A DNA stretch of 8,355 bases from Candidatus Alloscillospira gallinarum (GTDB lineage Bacteria; Bacillota; Clostridia; Oscillospirales; Oscillospiraceae), in contig CAJFTV010000060.1 of the NCBI GenBank assembly GCA_904420055.1, forward strand, positions 1 through 8,355, in the 5' to 3' direction. Positions 1 through 6,284 of this stretch are shown here, piece after piece. How positions within the stretch are numbered: the first letter of the stretch is position 1; every line of letters begins with the position of its first letter. The notes under the pieces were generated by a model. The model was not told the origin of the DNA and made no database searches. It saw nothing but the letters and a program-made list of their open reading frames with translations. A program made the translations under genes and the position numbers.

Positions 1-653
1 CCGAAATTTATACGGTGGGTTTTGCCGTTGTGAAGGCTTTTGGCGTACATCATACCTGCCAGAAAGACGGGAATGCGCACAAAGAATATGCCGTTTGCCC
101 AGGTGACGGAAAACAATCCCCAGTGCTCCATCAGGGAGAGTGAAAATGGAATTATGAGCGATGCCGCAAACAGTACGCCGAACATTTTGGGACTGTGCTT
201 TTGCAGAAGGTATAAAAGCGGGAAAATAAGATAAAGTGTGGCAATTGCCGCAATGAACCATACAGTCAGCACGTTGTCTGTGTAAAAGCTTATAAGGGTG
301 TGCTCATGCAGGTATTTCTCCAGTTCATATGGGCGTTCAATCAGCCTTAAAATCACACCGGCCGCTGTGACGGTGAGGTAAGCGGTGGCAAGCCTGAAAA
401 AGCGCTTTTTATAGAACGCCGGCACACTTGAGTTTTTTGTAAAAGCACAGTAAAGCCCAAGCCCGGACAGAAAGAAAAAGATATCAACTCCAAATTGAAA
501 AAACTGCTGCAGAATTTCGTTGATATGCCGCCCGGTTTCGCCTGAAAAACTGAGAGTGCTGTGACAGAGCATAATGCATATAATGGCAAATCCCATTAGG
601 CTGCGGCGCGCGGTGCTGCCCGCGCTGTATGAAAGTTCTCGCTTTAGTATCAT
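1..653 (-). CDS. Membrane acyltransferase, acyltransferase family 3, N-terminal part (runs off window)
   Basis: The minus strand encodes 217 complete codons from an ATG at 653-651 and continues past the window edge, so only the N-terminal portion is visible. The start is supported by a GGGAGA-type ribosome binding site about six bases upstream. The protein is hydrophobic with several membrane segments. Near residue 31 is a His in the first membrane segment (IMLCHSTLSF), and residues 54-68 carry FGVDIFFFLSGLGLY followed by a basic KKRFFRL stretch. This arrangement is typical of acyltransferase family 3 (OafA/YrhL-like) integral membrane proteins, which transfer acetyl or other acyl groups to cell-surface polysaccharides, lipids or glycosides. 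The acceptor cannot be inferred here. A terminator separates it from the regulator upstream, so it is probably an independent unit unrelated to the glycyl radical operon. The family call is solid; the role is unknown. Confidence 0.85.
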   Translation of the reverse strand, partial: MILKRELSYSAGSTARRSLMGFAIICIMLCHSTLSFSGETGRHINEILQQFFQFGVDIFFFLSGLGLYCAFTKNSSVPAFYKKRFFRLATAYLTVTAAGVILRLIERPYELEKYLHEHTLISFYTDNVLTVWFIAAIATLYLIFPLLYLLQKHSPKMFGVLFAASLIIPFSLSLMEHWGLFSVTWANGIFFVRIPVFLAGMMYAKSLHNGKTHRINF

Positions 654-956
654 AAAAATCTCCCTCTCTGTAACATATATGATTGCCTAAATCTCTCTAA
701 AAAAAGCATAGCACAACACGGCTTTTTTGTGATTTAAGGGTTTTTTGAGACGATTTAAGTGTTGCAGAAGAAAGCATTAACTTTTTTTAACAATCTTTAA
801 CGTGGGAATGTATTGAATTTTTTAGTGGAAAACTGCGTACTGATTGGGGAGATTTAACACACAAAAAGGCAGGGCATTAATACCCTGCCTTTTTGCTTAT
901 ATTAAGTTAGTTTATAGAGGGGCTGAGCAGAAAAAGAAAAAACCAGAGGGAACAAA
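654..956. other. AT-rich intergenic region between acyltransferase and regulator genes
   Basis: No convincing gene is present. The stretch holds the 5' region of the leftward acyltransferase gene and, at 863-894, a terminator hairpin. Two copies of GATTTAAG occur at 731-738 and 752-759, spaced 21 bases, about two helical turns, with a related GATTTAA at 851-857; these could be protein-binding sites for the acyltransferase promoter. The best minus-strand -10 candidate is TATGCT around 705-710, but no good -35 is paired with it, so I do not call a promoter. The stretch 895-956 between the hairpin and the regulator stop shows nothing further. Confidence 0.5.
863..894. terminator. Bidirectional intrinsic terminator
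   Basis: A perfect 12-bp inverted repeat pairs 863-874 with 883-894 around an 8-base loop. The stem has a GC-rich core (GGCAGGG/CCCTGCC) flanked by five A residues on one side and five T residues on the other, so each strand ends in a U-run. It lies about 60 bases beyond the stop codon of the leftward regulator gene and upstream of the leftward acyltransferase, so its main job is probably to end the regulator transcript and insulate the two genes. Confidence 0.85.
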
Positions 957-2180
957 TCAGCCTTGAGATATGTCGTGCAAAGAGTGAGAGTCATCACTTA
1001 GACTGTCATCTGACGGCTCACGAATGTTGAACATTCTGAGGTGCTTTTTGCAGACGCGCTCATAATATCTCAGTATTTGGCATGAGAAAATCAGGCGCTG
1101 ACGCAGGTTTTCGTTGCCGAAGTCAAGCTCTGTCAGTTCCCGGATTTTTTTCAGCTTATTGAGCACGGTGTTTCTGTGCATATACAGCTTTGCCGCCGTC
1201 GTTGTCACGCTGCGGTCGTACAGCAGGTAATTGTACAATACGTCCCTCAGATTGTTGTTGTGGGTACGGTCATAGCGGGTGAGCCTGATAATTGACGGGT
1301 GGGCCAGAAGCAGAATGTCGTCGCTGCCAAAAAGGGATATGAAGGTCTGTGTACAGAAGTCGAGGGTGTTGTATACACAGTATTTTTCCTGATAGTAAAT
1401 GCGTTCCCCCGGGTCGAGGTCCAGCTTCTTTGCCAGTGAAATGGTATTCAGCGTCATCATGTACAGGCTGCGCATAGATGTAAGGTCGCGGGTCGCGTTG
1501 CTTATACCAAGGCGGCAGCCGCACTGGGAGAGTACCTTGTTCAGGGCAGAGGTATTGAAAGAAAGCTGGTAATCATGACTTGCCTCAGGTATGACTATGA
1601 CATAATGCGTCTTGCGTTCGGCGATGTTTCCCTCAGGGAAAAATTCTGAAAGCGCAGTTAAAACCTCCGGGGATTTCTCGGCGCCGGAGGCGCTGTCAAA
1701 GCTCACTATTAAAATACGGTAATAATACGTAATTTTGTGAGGGAACTTGTGTATCCGGTCCTCTACTTCTGAAAAGCTCACTACCTTCTTTGACAGTATC
1801 CAATCAAAAAAGCCGGTAAAGCTGCTCTCGTCGCTTTCCGTGCGTGCACTTTGCAGTATAGCGCTCACTTTGTTGTATGTTTCGGCAAGGGTACCGGAAA
1901 ACATTGCCCCGATACACGCCGGGGGAACAGGTGGTTTTGACGGACGCCCCTCTGCCAGGCAGATTATTGTGCCCGGCTGTACCGGGGCGTTTTTTACACG
2001 CCATTTTGTAAAGCCTTCAAAGCTGGAGATATACAGCACATCGCTTTGGAGTCCGCGGTGGTCGGTTATAAACTCAATGCGTTCCGGAAGCGTGTCACGC
2101 TCTGTTTTTACACTGCTGTGCCAGATTGCCCCCTCAAACAGGCGACTTATAAACTTTGAATATGTCCGATTAGATGCCAT
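957..2180 (-). CDS. PucR/CdaR-family transcriptional regulator, divergent to the glycyl radical operon
   Basis: The 407-residue protein ends in a PucR-type helix-turn-helix. Residues about 310-372 read LRDVLYNYLLYDRSVTTTAA, then KLYMHRNTVLNKLKKIREL, the typical pattern in which a long helix precedes a Fis-like HTH. Residues about 150-260 resemble the degenerate GGDEF-like CdaR middle domain, including CRLGISNATRDLTSMRSLY. The N-terminal 110 residues (around SDVLYISSFEGF and GTIICLAEG) look like the sensory part seen in clostridial PucR-like proteins. A Ser/Asp-rich tail of about 20 residues follows the HTH. The ATG at 2180-2178 has a GGTGGTGG stretch just upstream as ribosome binding site. 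Family members usually activate nearby catabolic genes in response to a substrate or pathway intermediate. Divergent placement next to the operon suggests it controls that operon, and repeats in its own promoter suggest autoregulation. The inducer is unknown. Confidence 0.88.
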   Translation of the reverse strand: MASNRTYSKFISRLFEGAIWHSSVKTERDTLPERIEFITDHRGLQSDVLYISSFEGFTKWRVKNAPVQPGTIICLAEGRPSKPPVPPACIGAMFSGTLAETYNKVSAILQSARTESDESSFTGFFDWILSKKVVSFSEVEDRIHKFPHKITYYYRILIVSFDSASGAEKSPEVLTALSEFFPEGNIAERKTHYVIVIPEASHDYQLSFNTSALNKVLSQCGCRLGISNATRDLTSMRSLYMMTLNTISLAKKLDLDPGERIYYQEKYCVYNTLDFCTQTFISLFGSDDILLLAHPSIIRLTRYDRTHNNNLRDVLYNYLLYDRSVTTTAAKLYMHRNTVLNKLKKIRELTELDFGNENLRQRLIFSCQILRYYERVCKKHLRMFNIREPSDDSLSDDSHSLHDISQG

Positions 2181-2215
2181 AGTGCCACCACCAGCCTACG
2201 TTTAGTGTTTACACA

Positions 2216-2245
2216 ATTATAATGGCTATATATATGAAAATTCAA
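2216..2245 (-). promoter_or_regulatory. Promoter candidate for the PucR-type regulator
   Basis: On the minus strand a perfect TATAAT (2221-2216) is preceded by TTGAAT (2245-2240) with an 18-base spacer. Transcription would begin near 2209, leaving a leader of roughly 29 bases before the start codon at 2180. The -35 box overlaps the first ATGAAAATT repeat, which would allow the bound protein to repress or modulate this promoter. Confidence 0.6.
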
Positions 2246-2282
2246 GAGCGGTAAAATGAAAATTTAGACAAGTTTTCATTTT
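2234..2282. promoter_or_regulatory. Operator-like cluster: ATGAAAATT repeats and a 10-bp inverted repeat
   Basis: ATGAAAATT occurs at 2234-2242 and again at 2256-2264, exactly 22 bases apart, which places both on the same helix face. The second copy is half of a perfect inverted repeat, AAAATGAAAA (2253-2262) and TTTTCATTTT (2273-2282), separated by 10 bases. The arms are AT-rich and lack a GC stem or U-tail, so a protein-binding site fits better than a terminator. The cluster sits on and upstream of the regulator promoter, which makes autoregulation by the PucR-type protein the simplest reading. This is inferred from position and symmetry only. Confidence 0.5.
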
Positions 2283-2365
2283 GGTGCCATTACAGTATCC
2301 AAAGGCAGATAAAAATAATAATTTTTATGCTTAAACTGCACAATCGGCTGTTAAAATGTGCACTC

Positions 2366-2384
2366 ATCACAGAAGTTTTGTGAT
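2366..2384. promoter_or_regulatory. Small dyad upstream of the glycyl radical operon promoter
   Basis: ATCACA (2366-2371) and TGTGAT (2379-2384) form a 6-bp inverted repeat with a 7-base spacer. It abuts the proposed -35 box at 2388, with its centre about 48 bases before the predicted transcription start, a usual place for an activator site. The half-sites are in the opposite orientation to the CRP consensus TGTGA-N6-TCACA, so I do not assign it to CRP/FNR. Confidence 0.35.
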
Positions 2385-2387
2385 TTG

Positions 2388-2416
2388 TTGAAAACGGGTC
2401 TTTGCTAATGTAAAGT
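2388..2416 (+). promoter_or_regulatory. Promoter candidate for the glycyl radical operon
   Basis: TTGAAA (2388-2393) and TAAAGT (2411-2416) are separated by 17 bases and match the housekeeping consensus at five and four of six positions. Transcription would start near 2423, giving a leader of about 48 bases. The imperfect -10 fits an activator-dependent promoter. An alternative -10, TATAAG at 2432-2437, lacks a good -35 (TGTAAA at 2409-2414). Confidence 0.4.
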
Positions 2417-2470
2417 TTCAGTAAAGAAAGGTATAAGACAGAAATACATGATGTTTTGGAGGAGATATAT

Positions 2471-4870
2471 ATGACTGACAGAGTAAAGCGCATGAAGGAC
2501 AGTCTTAAAATCAGCAAATATCCTCTGTGCGTTGAGCAGTTCAGGCTCGCTAATGAATCACTGGATAAGACAGGCGGTGAGCCCATGCTACTGCGCAGGG
2601 CAAAGCTGCACGCGCATGTGCTGGACAATATCACAATTTTTATAGAGGACGACGACATTATCTGCGGTTCCGGGGCGAGTAAGCCCTTTGGAATGGAGAT
2701 GCAGTATGAATACGGCGTCTGGACAAAGGACGAGGTGGAGTCGCTGAAAAGCGAGATTTACACAATAACTCCTGAGGACGAGGAGGAGCTCTACCGCTTA
2801 AATGAGAGATTTGCGGGCAACAGCCTCAACAGCAATCTGGTAGATGCCCTTTCCAAGACGCTTGGTATGGACGACAGAATGTGGCCGTTTATGAAGTCCG
2901 GTGTAATTCTGCCCCCATGGAAGGACAGAAAAGGAGCCAGCGGAGGCGGATTTGCCATGTCGGGCTACGGCCTTGGTCCCGGCTTTTTCCTCGTATGTAT
3001 TGACTACGGTAAAATCCTGAGAGAAGGTGCGCGCAGTATAATTGCCGAGGCCCGGCAGTGCATACGCGACCTGCGCTATACTTCAGAGGACAGCATTGAG
3101 AAGCGGAACTTCTGGGAGGCCGTGATAATTGTGTTTGAGGCGTGGATACGCTTTGCGGGAAGATACGCGGACCTGGCGGAGGAAATGGCCGGAAGGGAGG
3201 AAAACCCCGCGCGCAGGCAGGAGCTTTTGGAGATGGCCAAAATCTGCCGCAAGGTGCCGGCGGAGCCTGCCGACACATTTAGAGAGGCGGTGCAGAGCTT
3301 CTGGTTTACCTTCCTCATGGCATGCCCGTCTCCAACAACTTCAGCCGGAAGATTTGACCAGTATATGTATCCGTATTACAGGGCGGATATTGACGCCGGG
3401 CGCATAGACGACGGCGAGGTGCTTGAGCTGCTGGAAATCCTGCGCTGCAAGGTTATGAAGATAAACCGCGTCTCAGGCAAGGCAAACCGTGCGAAAAACT
3501 CGGGCATGGCCAAGTGGTACAACTGGACAATCGGCGGTGTGAATGAGGACGGCACAGACGCAACAAACGAGCTGAGCTACCTCATTTTGGACTCGGCGCT
3601 GGAGACGCAGCTGCCGCACTTCACCATAACACTGAGAGTTCATGAGAACACCCCTGAAAAGCTTCTTCTTAAAGCTCTTCAGGTTGTAAAAACCGGCTTG
3701 GGAATGCCCGCCTTTGTAAGTGACAGGAGTTACATAAAATTCTTTACCCGGGGCGGCGTGCCTGAGGAAGAGGCGAGAAACTACTGCATGACCGGCTGCG
3801 TGGACGGAAACATACCCGCCGAGACGAGAAGCCAGGTAGTGACGTTTTTCATAATTGCCCAGGCTTTTGATATATTCATGCACAACGGTTTCTGCCGCTA
3901 CACACAGGAGCAGGTCGGAATTGAGACGGGAGATGTGCGGGAGTTTAAGACGTTTGAGGAGTTCAAGAGCGCATTCTTCAGACAGATGCGATATCTCATG
4001 TCAATGGCGGCGGAGCGCAACAATGTAGAGCTCTTAGCCGAAAGGGAACTCTTCCCCGACCCGTTCCGCTCGGCCCTTATGAAAGACGGCGTCAAGACAG
4101 GAAAGGACCTTCTAAACAGGAAGTTTTCCTTTGAAAACGCCAGTCTTTTGGGGGCTGTGGGCGGAGTAAATACAGGCGATTCCCTCGCGGCTATTAATCA
4201 GCTGATTTATATTGACAGGAAATACACCATGGAGGAGCTTTTAAAGGCTCTCGACGCAGACTGGGAAGGATTTGAGGACATGCGTCAGGACTTTGTCAGA
4301 GCTCCGAAGTACGGCAATAACCTCGATATGCCAGACAGGCTGGTGGCGGAGGTGTATAGGGAATTTGCAGACAACTGTTATTCGCTTGACAACTCTTACG
4401 GAGGGAAGACAACGCCCAACGCCATTTCGATATCGGCACATCAGCCCGGAGGTGCGGTGACAGGGGCCACACCTGACGGGAGAAGAGGAGGTGATATCCT
4501 CGCCGACGCGTCGCTGTCGCCTGACCACGGAATGGATAAAAACGGGCCCATTGCGGTGTTCCAGAGCGCCATGAAGGTGGACCAGGACCCGTATCAGGGA
4601 ACCCTTATGAATATGAAAATCCACCCGTCGGCTTTAAAGACAGACGATGACCTTTTAAAGCTTGGTTCAATGGTAAAGACCTATTTGACGCATGGAGGCA
4701 AACATGTGCAGTTTAACGTGGTGAACAGGCAGGAGATGCTTGACGCCAAGAAAAATCCCGAGGCCCACTCAGAGCTTGTCGTCCGGGTCGCCGGGTACAG
4801 CGCATATTTTGTCAGACTTTCCGACGCAATACAGGACGAGGTCATTAACAGAACGAGCCACGATATTTAA
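2471..4870 (+). CDS. Glycyl radical enzyme (PFL-like lyase/dehydratase/decarboxylase superfamily), subfamily unassigned
   Basis: This 799-residue protein has both hallmarks of the superfamily. The Cys loop is NYCMTGCVDG with the thiyl Cys at 443, and the C-terminal glycyl loop is RVAGYSAYF with Gly775, followed by QDEVINRTSH. Other family signatures are GRFDQYMYPYY (293-303), TIGGVNEDGTDATNELSYL (353-371) and TPDGRRGG (667-674). The length resembles glycerol dehydratase or hydroxyproline dehydratase (near 790) more than hydroxyphenylacetate decarboxylase (near 900). The usual GCVE is GCVD here, and the stretch before GRFDQY reads CPSPTTSA where, from memory, dehydratases and choline lyase have NGHSxSxG. 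Known family chemistry includes C-C, C-N, C-O or C-S cleavage and decarboxylation; the substrate here cannot be read from sequence. The ATG at 2471 is chosen because GGAGGAG (2458-2464) lies six bases upstream; a TTG at 2456 would overlap that site. A cytosolic, oxygen-sensitive enzyme is expected, activated by the radical SAM protein of the same operon. Confidence 0.93.
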   Translation: MTDRVKRMKDSLKISKYPLCVEQFRLANESLDKTGGEPMLLRRAKLHAHVLDNITIFIEDDDIICGSGASKPFGMEMQYEYGVWTKDEVESLKSEIYTITPEDEEELYRLNERFAGNSLNSNLVDALSKTLGMDDRMWPFMKSGVILPPWKDRKGASGGGFAMSGYGLGPGFFLVCIDYGKILREGARSIIAEARQCIRDLRYTSEDSIEKRNFWEAVIIVFEAWIRFAGRYADLAEEMAGREENPARRQELLEMAKICRKVPAEPADTFREAVQSFWFTFLMACPSPTTSAGRFDQYMYPYYRADIDAGRIDDGEVLELLEILRCKVMKINRVSGKANRAKNSGMAKWYNWTIGGVNEDGTDATNELSYLILDSALETQLPHFTITLRVHENTPEKLLLKALQVVKTGLGMPAFVSDRSYIKFFTRGGVPEEEARNYCMTGCVDGNIPAETRSQVVTFFIIAQAFDIFMHNGFCRYTQEQVGIETGDVREFKTFEEFKSAFFRQMRYLMSMAAERNNVELLAERELFPDPFRSALMKDGVKTGKDLLNRKFSFENASLLGAVGGVNTGDSLAAINQLIYIDRKYTMEELLKALDADWEGFEDMRQDFVRAPKYGNNLDMPDRLVAEVYREFADNCYSLDNSYGGKTTPNAISISAHQPGGAVTGATPDGRRGGDILADASLSPDHGMDKNGPIAVFQSAMKVDQDPYQGTLMNMKIHPSALKTDDDLLKLGSMVKTYLTHGGKHVQFNVVNRQEMLDAKKNPEAHSELVVRVAGYSAYFVRLSDAIQDEVINRTSHDI

Positions 4871-4918
4871 AGCGAGTGAAATAAAAAGCGACAAAAATTA
4901 AAAGGGGAGCGTGAAATT

Positions 4919-6214
4919 ATGGTATTAACATTATGTATTTTAGCCATTATAGTGTCCATTATCGTGGGCTGGAAATGGAAGTTTAACACCGGAATTATTG
5001 CATTGGCATTTGCCTTCCTGATTGGCAATTTCGGACTCGGTCTTTCAATAAACGAGATTATATCTTTCTGGCCGACCACAATTGTATTTTATCTTATTGC
5101 AATTTCACTGTTTTTCAATTATCCCACAAACAACGGGACTATGGACGTACTTGGTAAAAAGCTGCTGTATGCTCTGGGAGGCAACGCAAAGCTTGTGCCG
5201 TTTGTGATAATGGTCGTCTGCGCCATAGTCGGCGGACTTGGCGCCGGGGCATCAACGCCGGTAATTGTAGGTCCGTTCTGCTTTGTCATGGCGGTCTCTG
5301 CCGGGGTCAGCCCCGTGACAACAGCCTTGGCGATTGCCCTTGGCAATGTAATGGGAAGCAATAACCCCTATAACGGGTACGGCGGAGTTATAGGCAAAAA
5401 CCTGATAATCGAAAATGGTGTGGAGGAAGCTCAGGCCATTACGATGTCTAACTATGTGTGGATAAACACAATTATAATATCCGTAATAGTGATGATTATC
5501 TTCTACTTTGCCCTTAAGGATTTCAAGGCCAAAAAGGTCAAGGTTGACCAGCCGCCTAAGTTTTCAAAAGACCAGAAGAAAACCCTTATCGTTGTGCTGT
5601 GCGCCTTTGTGCTCATGGTTGTGCCGGCTATACTCAACAGCATGGTGCCAAATGACGTCATTGCCAAGATTGCGGGCTTCTGTCAGCCCCAGGCAATTAT
5701 GATTGTGGGTTCATTTGTGTGTGCCTGCATGAAGCTTGGCAAGGAGAAGGACATTATCAAGCAGATACCTGTGAGTACAATTGTCATGATAGTGGGCGTC
5801 TACACCCTCATTCAGGTGGCTGCGGCAGCCGGCCTTGTGGACTTTATATCCCACGCTCTGGCAAACTCCATACCAAAGTTCCTCGTACCGGCGGCAATAG
5901 TGCTCTTTGCGGCGTTCCTGAGCTTCTTCTCAAGCTCAACCTCTACGGTTATGCCCCTTATGTATCCGCTGGTGCCAATGCTCTCTGCGGAACTGGGACT
6001 GAACCCCATAATGCTCTACACATGCATATTCTGGGGCGGACTTTCAACGGCTGTATCCCCGTTCTCCACCGGCGGCGCAATTACAATTGCGGCCTGCCCC
6101 ATAGACGAGGTGCGTGAGGGACTGCCGAACAAGATGATTATAACCGCACTCATTATACCGGTTATCACAATGATTTTGGCGACACTTGGAATATTCAATA
6201 TTTTCACTGTTTAA
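4919..6214 (+). CDS. Ion-transporter-superfamily permease, MatC-like dicarboxylate/organic anion carrier
   Basis: The 431-residue protein is hydrophobic almost throughout, with about 11-12 likely membrane segments (near residues 2-19, 22-40, 50-68, 90-110, 116-135, 175-198, 221-242, 255-272, 284-305, 318-342, 361-390, 405-425) and a charged cytoplasmic loop at 199-220. The N-terminal half resembles the MatC N-terminal domain, including SLFFNYPTNNGTMDVLGKK (63-81). GSNNPYNGYGG (146-156) and SSSTSTVMPLMYPLVP (338-353) occupy positions where IT-superfamily carriers have Ser/Asn/Thr-rich re-entrant substrate loops. MatC, CitMHS and related carriers move malonate, citrate or other carboxylates with a cation. 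It starts 48 bases after the GRE stop with AAGGGGAG about nine bases before ATG, so it is co-transcribed. It most likely imports the GRE substrate or exports its product, which points to an anionic substrate. Confidence 0.82.
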   Translation: MVLTLCILAIIVSIIVGWKWKFNTGIIALAFAFLIGNFGLGLSINEIISFWPTTIVFYLIAISLFFNYPTNNGTMDVLGKKLLYALGGNAKLVPFVIMVVCAIVGGLGAGASTPVIVGPFCFVMAVSAGVSPVTTALAIALGNVMGSNNPYNGYGGVIGKNLIIENGVEEAQAITMSNYVWINTIIISVIVMIIFYFALKDFKAKKVKVDQPPKFSKDQKKTLIVVLCAFVLMVVPAILNSMVPNDVIAKIAGFCQPQAIMIVGSFVCACMKLGKEKDIIKQIPVSTIVMIVGVYTLIQVAAAAGLVDFISHALANSIPKFLVPAAIVLFAAFLSFFSSSTSTVMPLMYPLVPMLSAELGLNPIMLYTCIFWGGLSTAVSPFSTGGAITIAACPIDEVREGLPNKMIITALIIPVITMILATLGIFNIFTV

Positions 6215-6225
6215 AAAAGACGAAA

Positions 6226-6255
6226 AAATCCGGAACGCACAGGCGTTCCGGATTT
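6226..6255 (+). other. Strong intra-operon stem-loop (attenuator, weak terminator or mRNA-stability element)
   Basis: A perfect 13-bp stem pairs 6226-6238 with 6243-6255 around a four-base loop (ACAG), with core TCCGGAACGC. It lies 11 bases after the permease stop and 29 bases before the next start. On the plus strand the stem is followed by ACCCAGAGG rather than a T-run, so as a rho-independent terminator it would be weak. On the minus strand a run of six T follows, but no leftward gene ends there. It is likely to lower downstream expression or protect the 3' end of a processed GRE-permease message. Confidence 0.7.
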
Positions 6256-6284
6256 ACCCAGAGGTCAGAAAGGTGGTTTTCTAA

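Noticed and set aside
1747..2205. Plus-strand open frame of 152 codons opposite the PucR-type gene
   Set aside because: It is antisense to a well-supported regulator, has no recognisable family pattern and no convincing ribosome binding site.
2357..2371. CRP-like site TGTGC-N5-TCACA
   Set aside because: The spacing is one base short of the CRP consensus and one half-site base is wrong, so I do not assign it.
2456..2470. In-frame TTG start five codons upstream of the GRE ATG
   Set aside because: The codons lie within the GGAGGAG ribosome binding site that serves the ATG at 2471, so the ATG start is better.
2290..2658. Minus-strand open frame of 122 codons across the GRE start and control region
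   Set aside because: It overlaps the GRE start, the promoter and the dyad, and its translation looks like low-complexity Ser/Leu/Ile from AT-rich DNA.
3129..3407. Open frames in other phases within the GRE gene, some with Arg/Trp/Pro-rich translations
   Set aside because: They are shadows of a high-confidence GRE reading frame and show no independent start signals.
2471..4870. Pyruvate formate-lyase or choline trimethylamine-lyase identity for the GRE
   Set aside because: PFL has two adjacent catalytic Cys residues, whereas here there is GCVD. The choline enzyme has GCVE with a microcompartment context, and neither feature is present.
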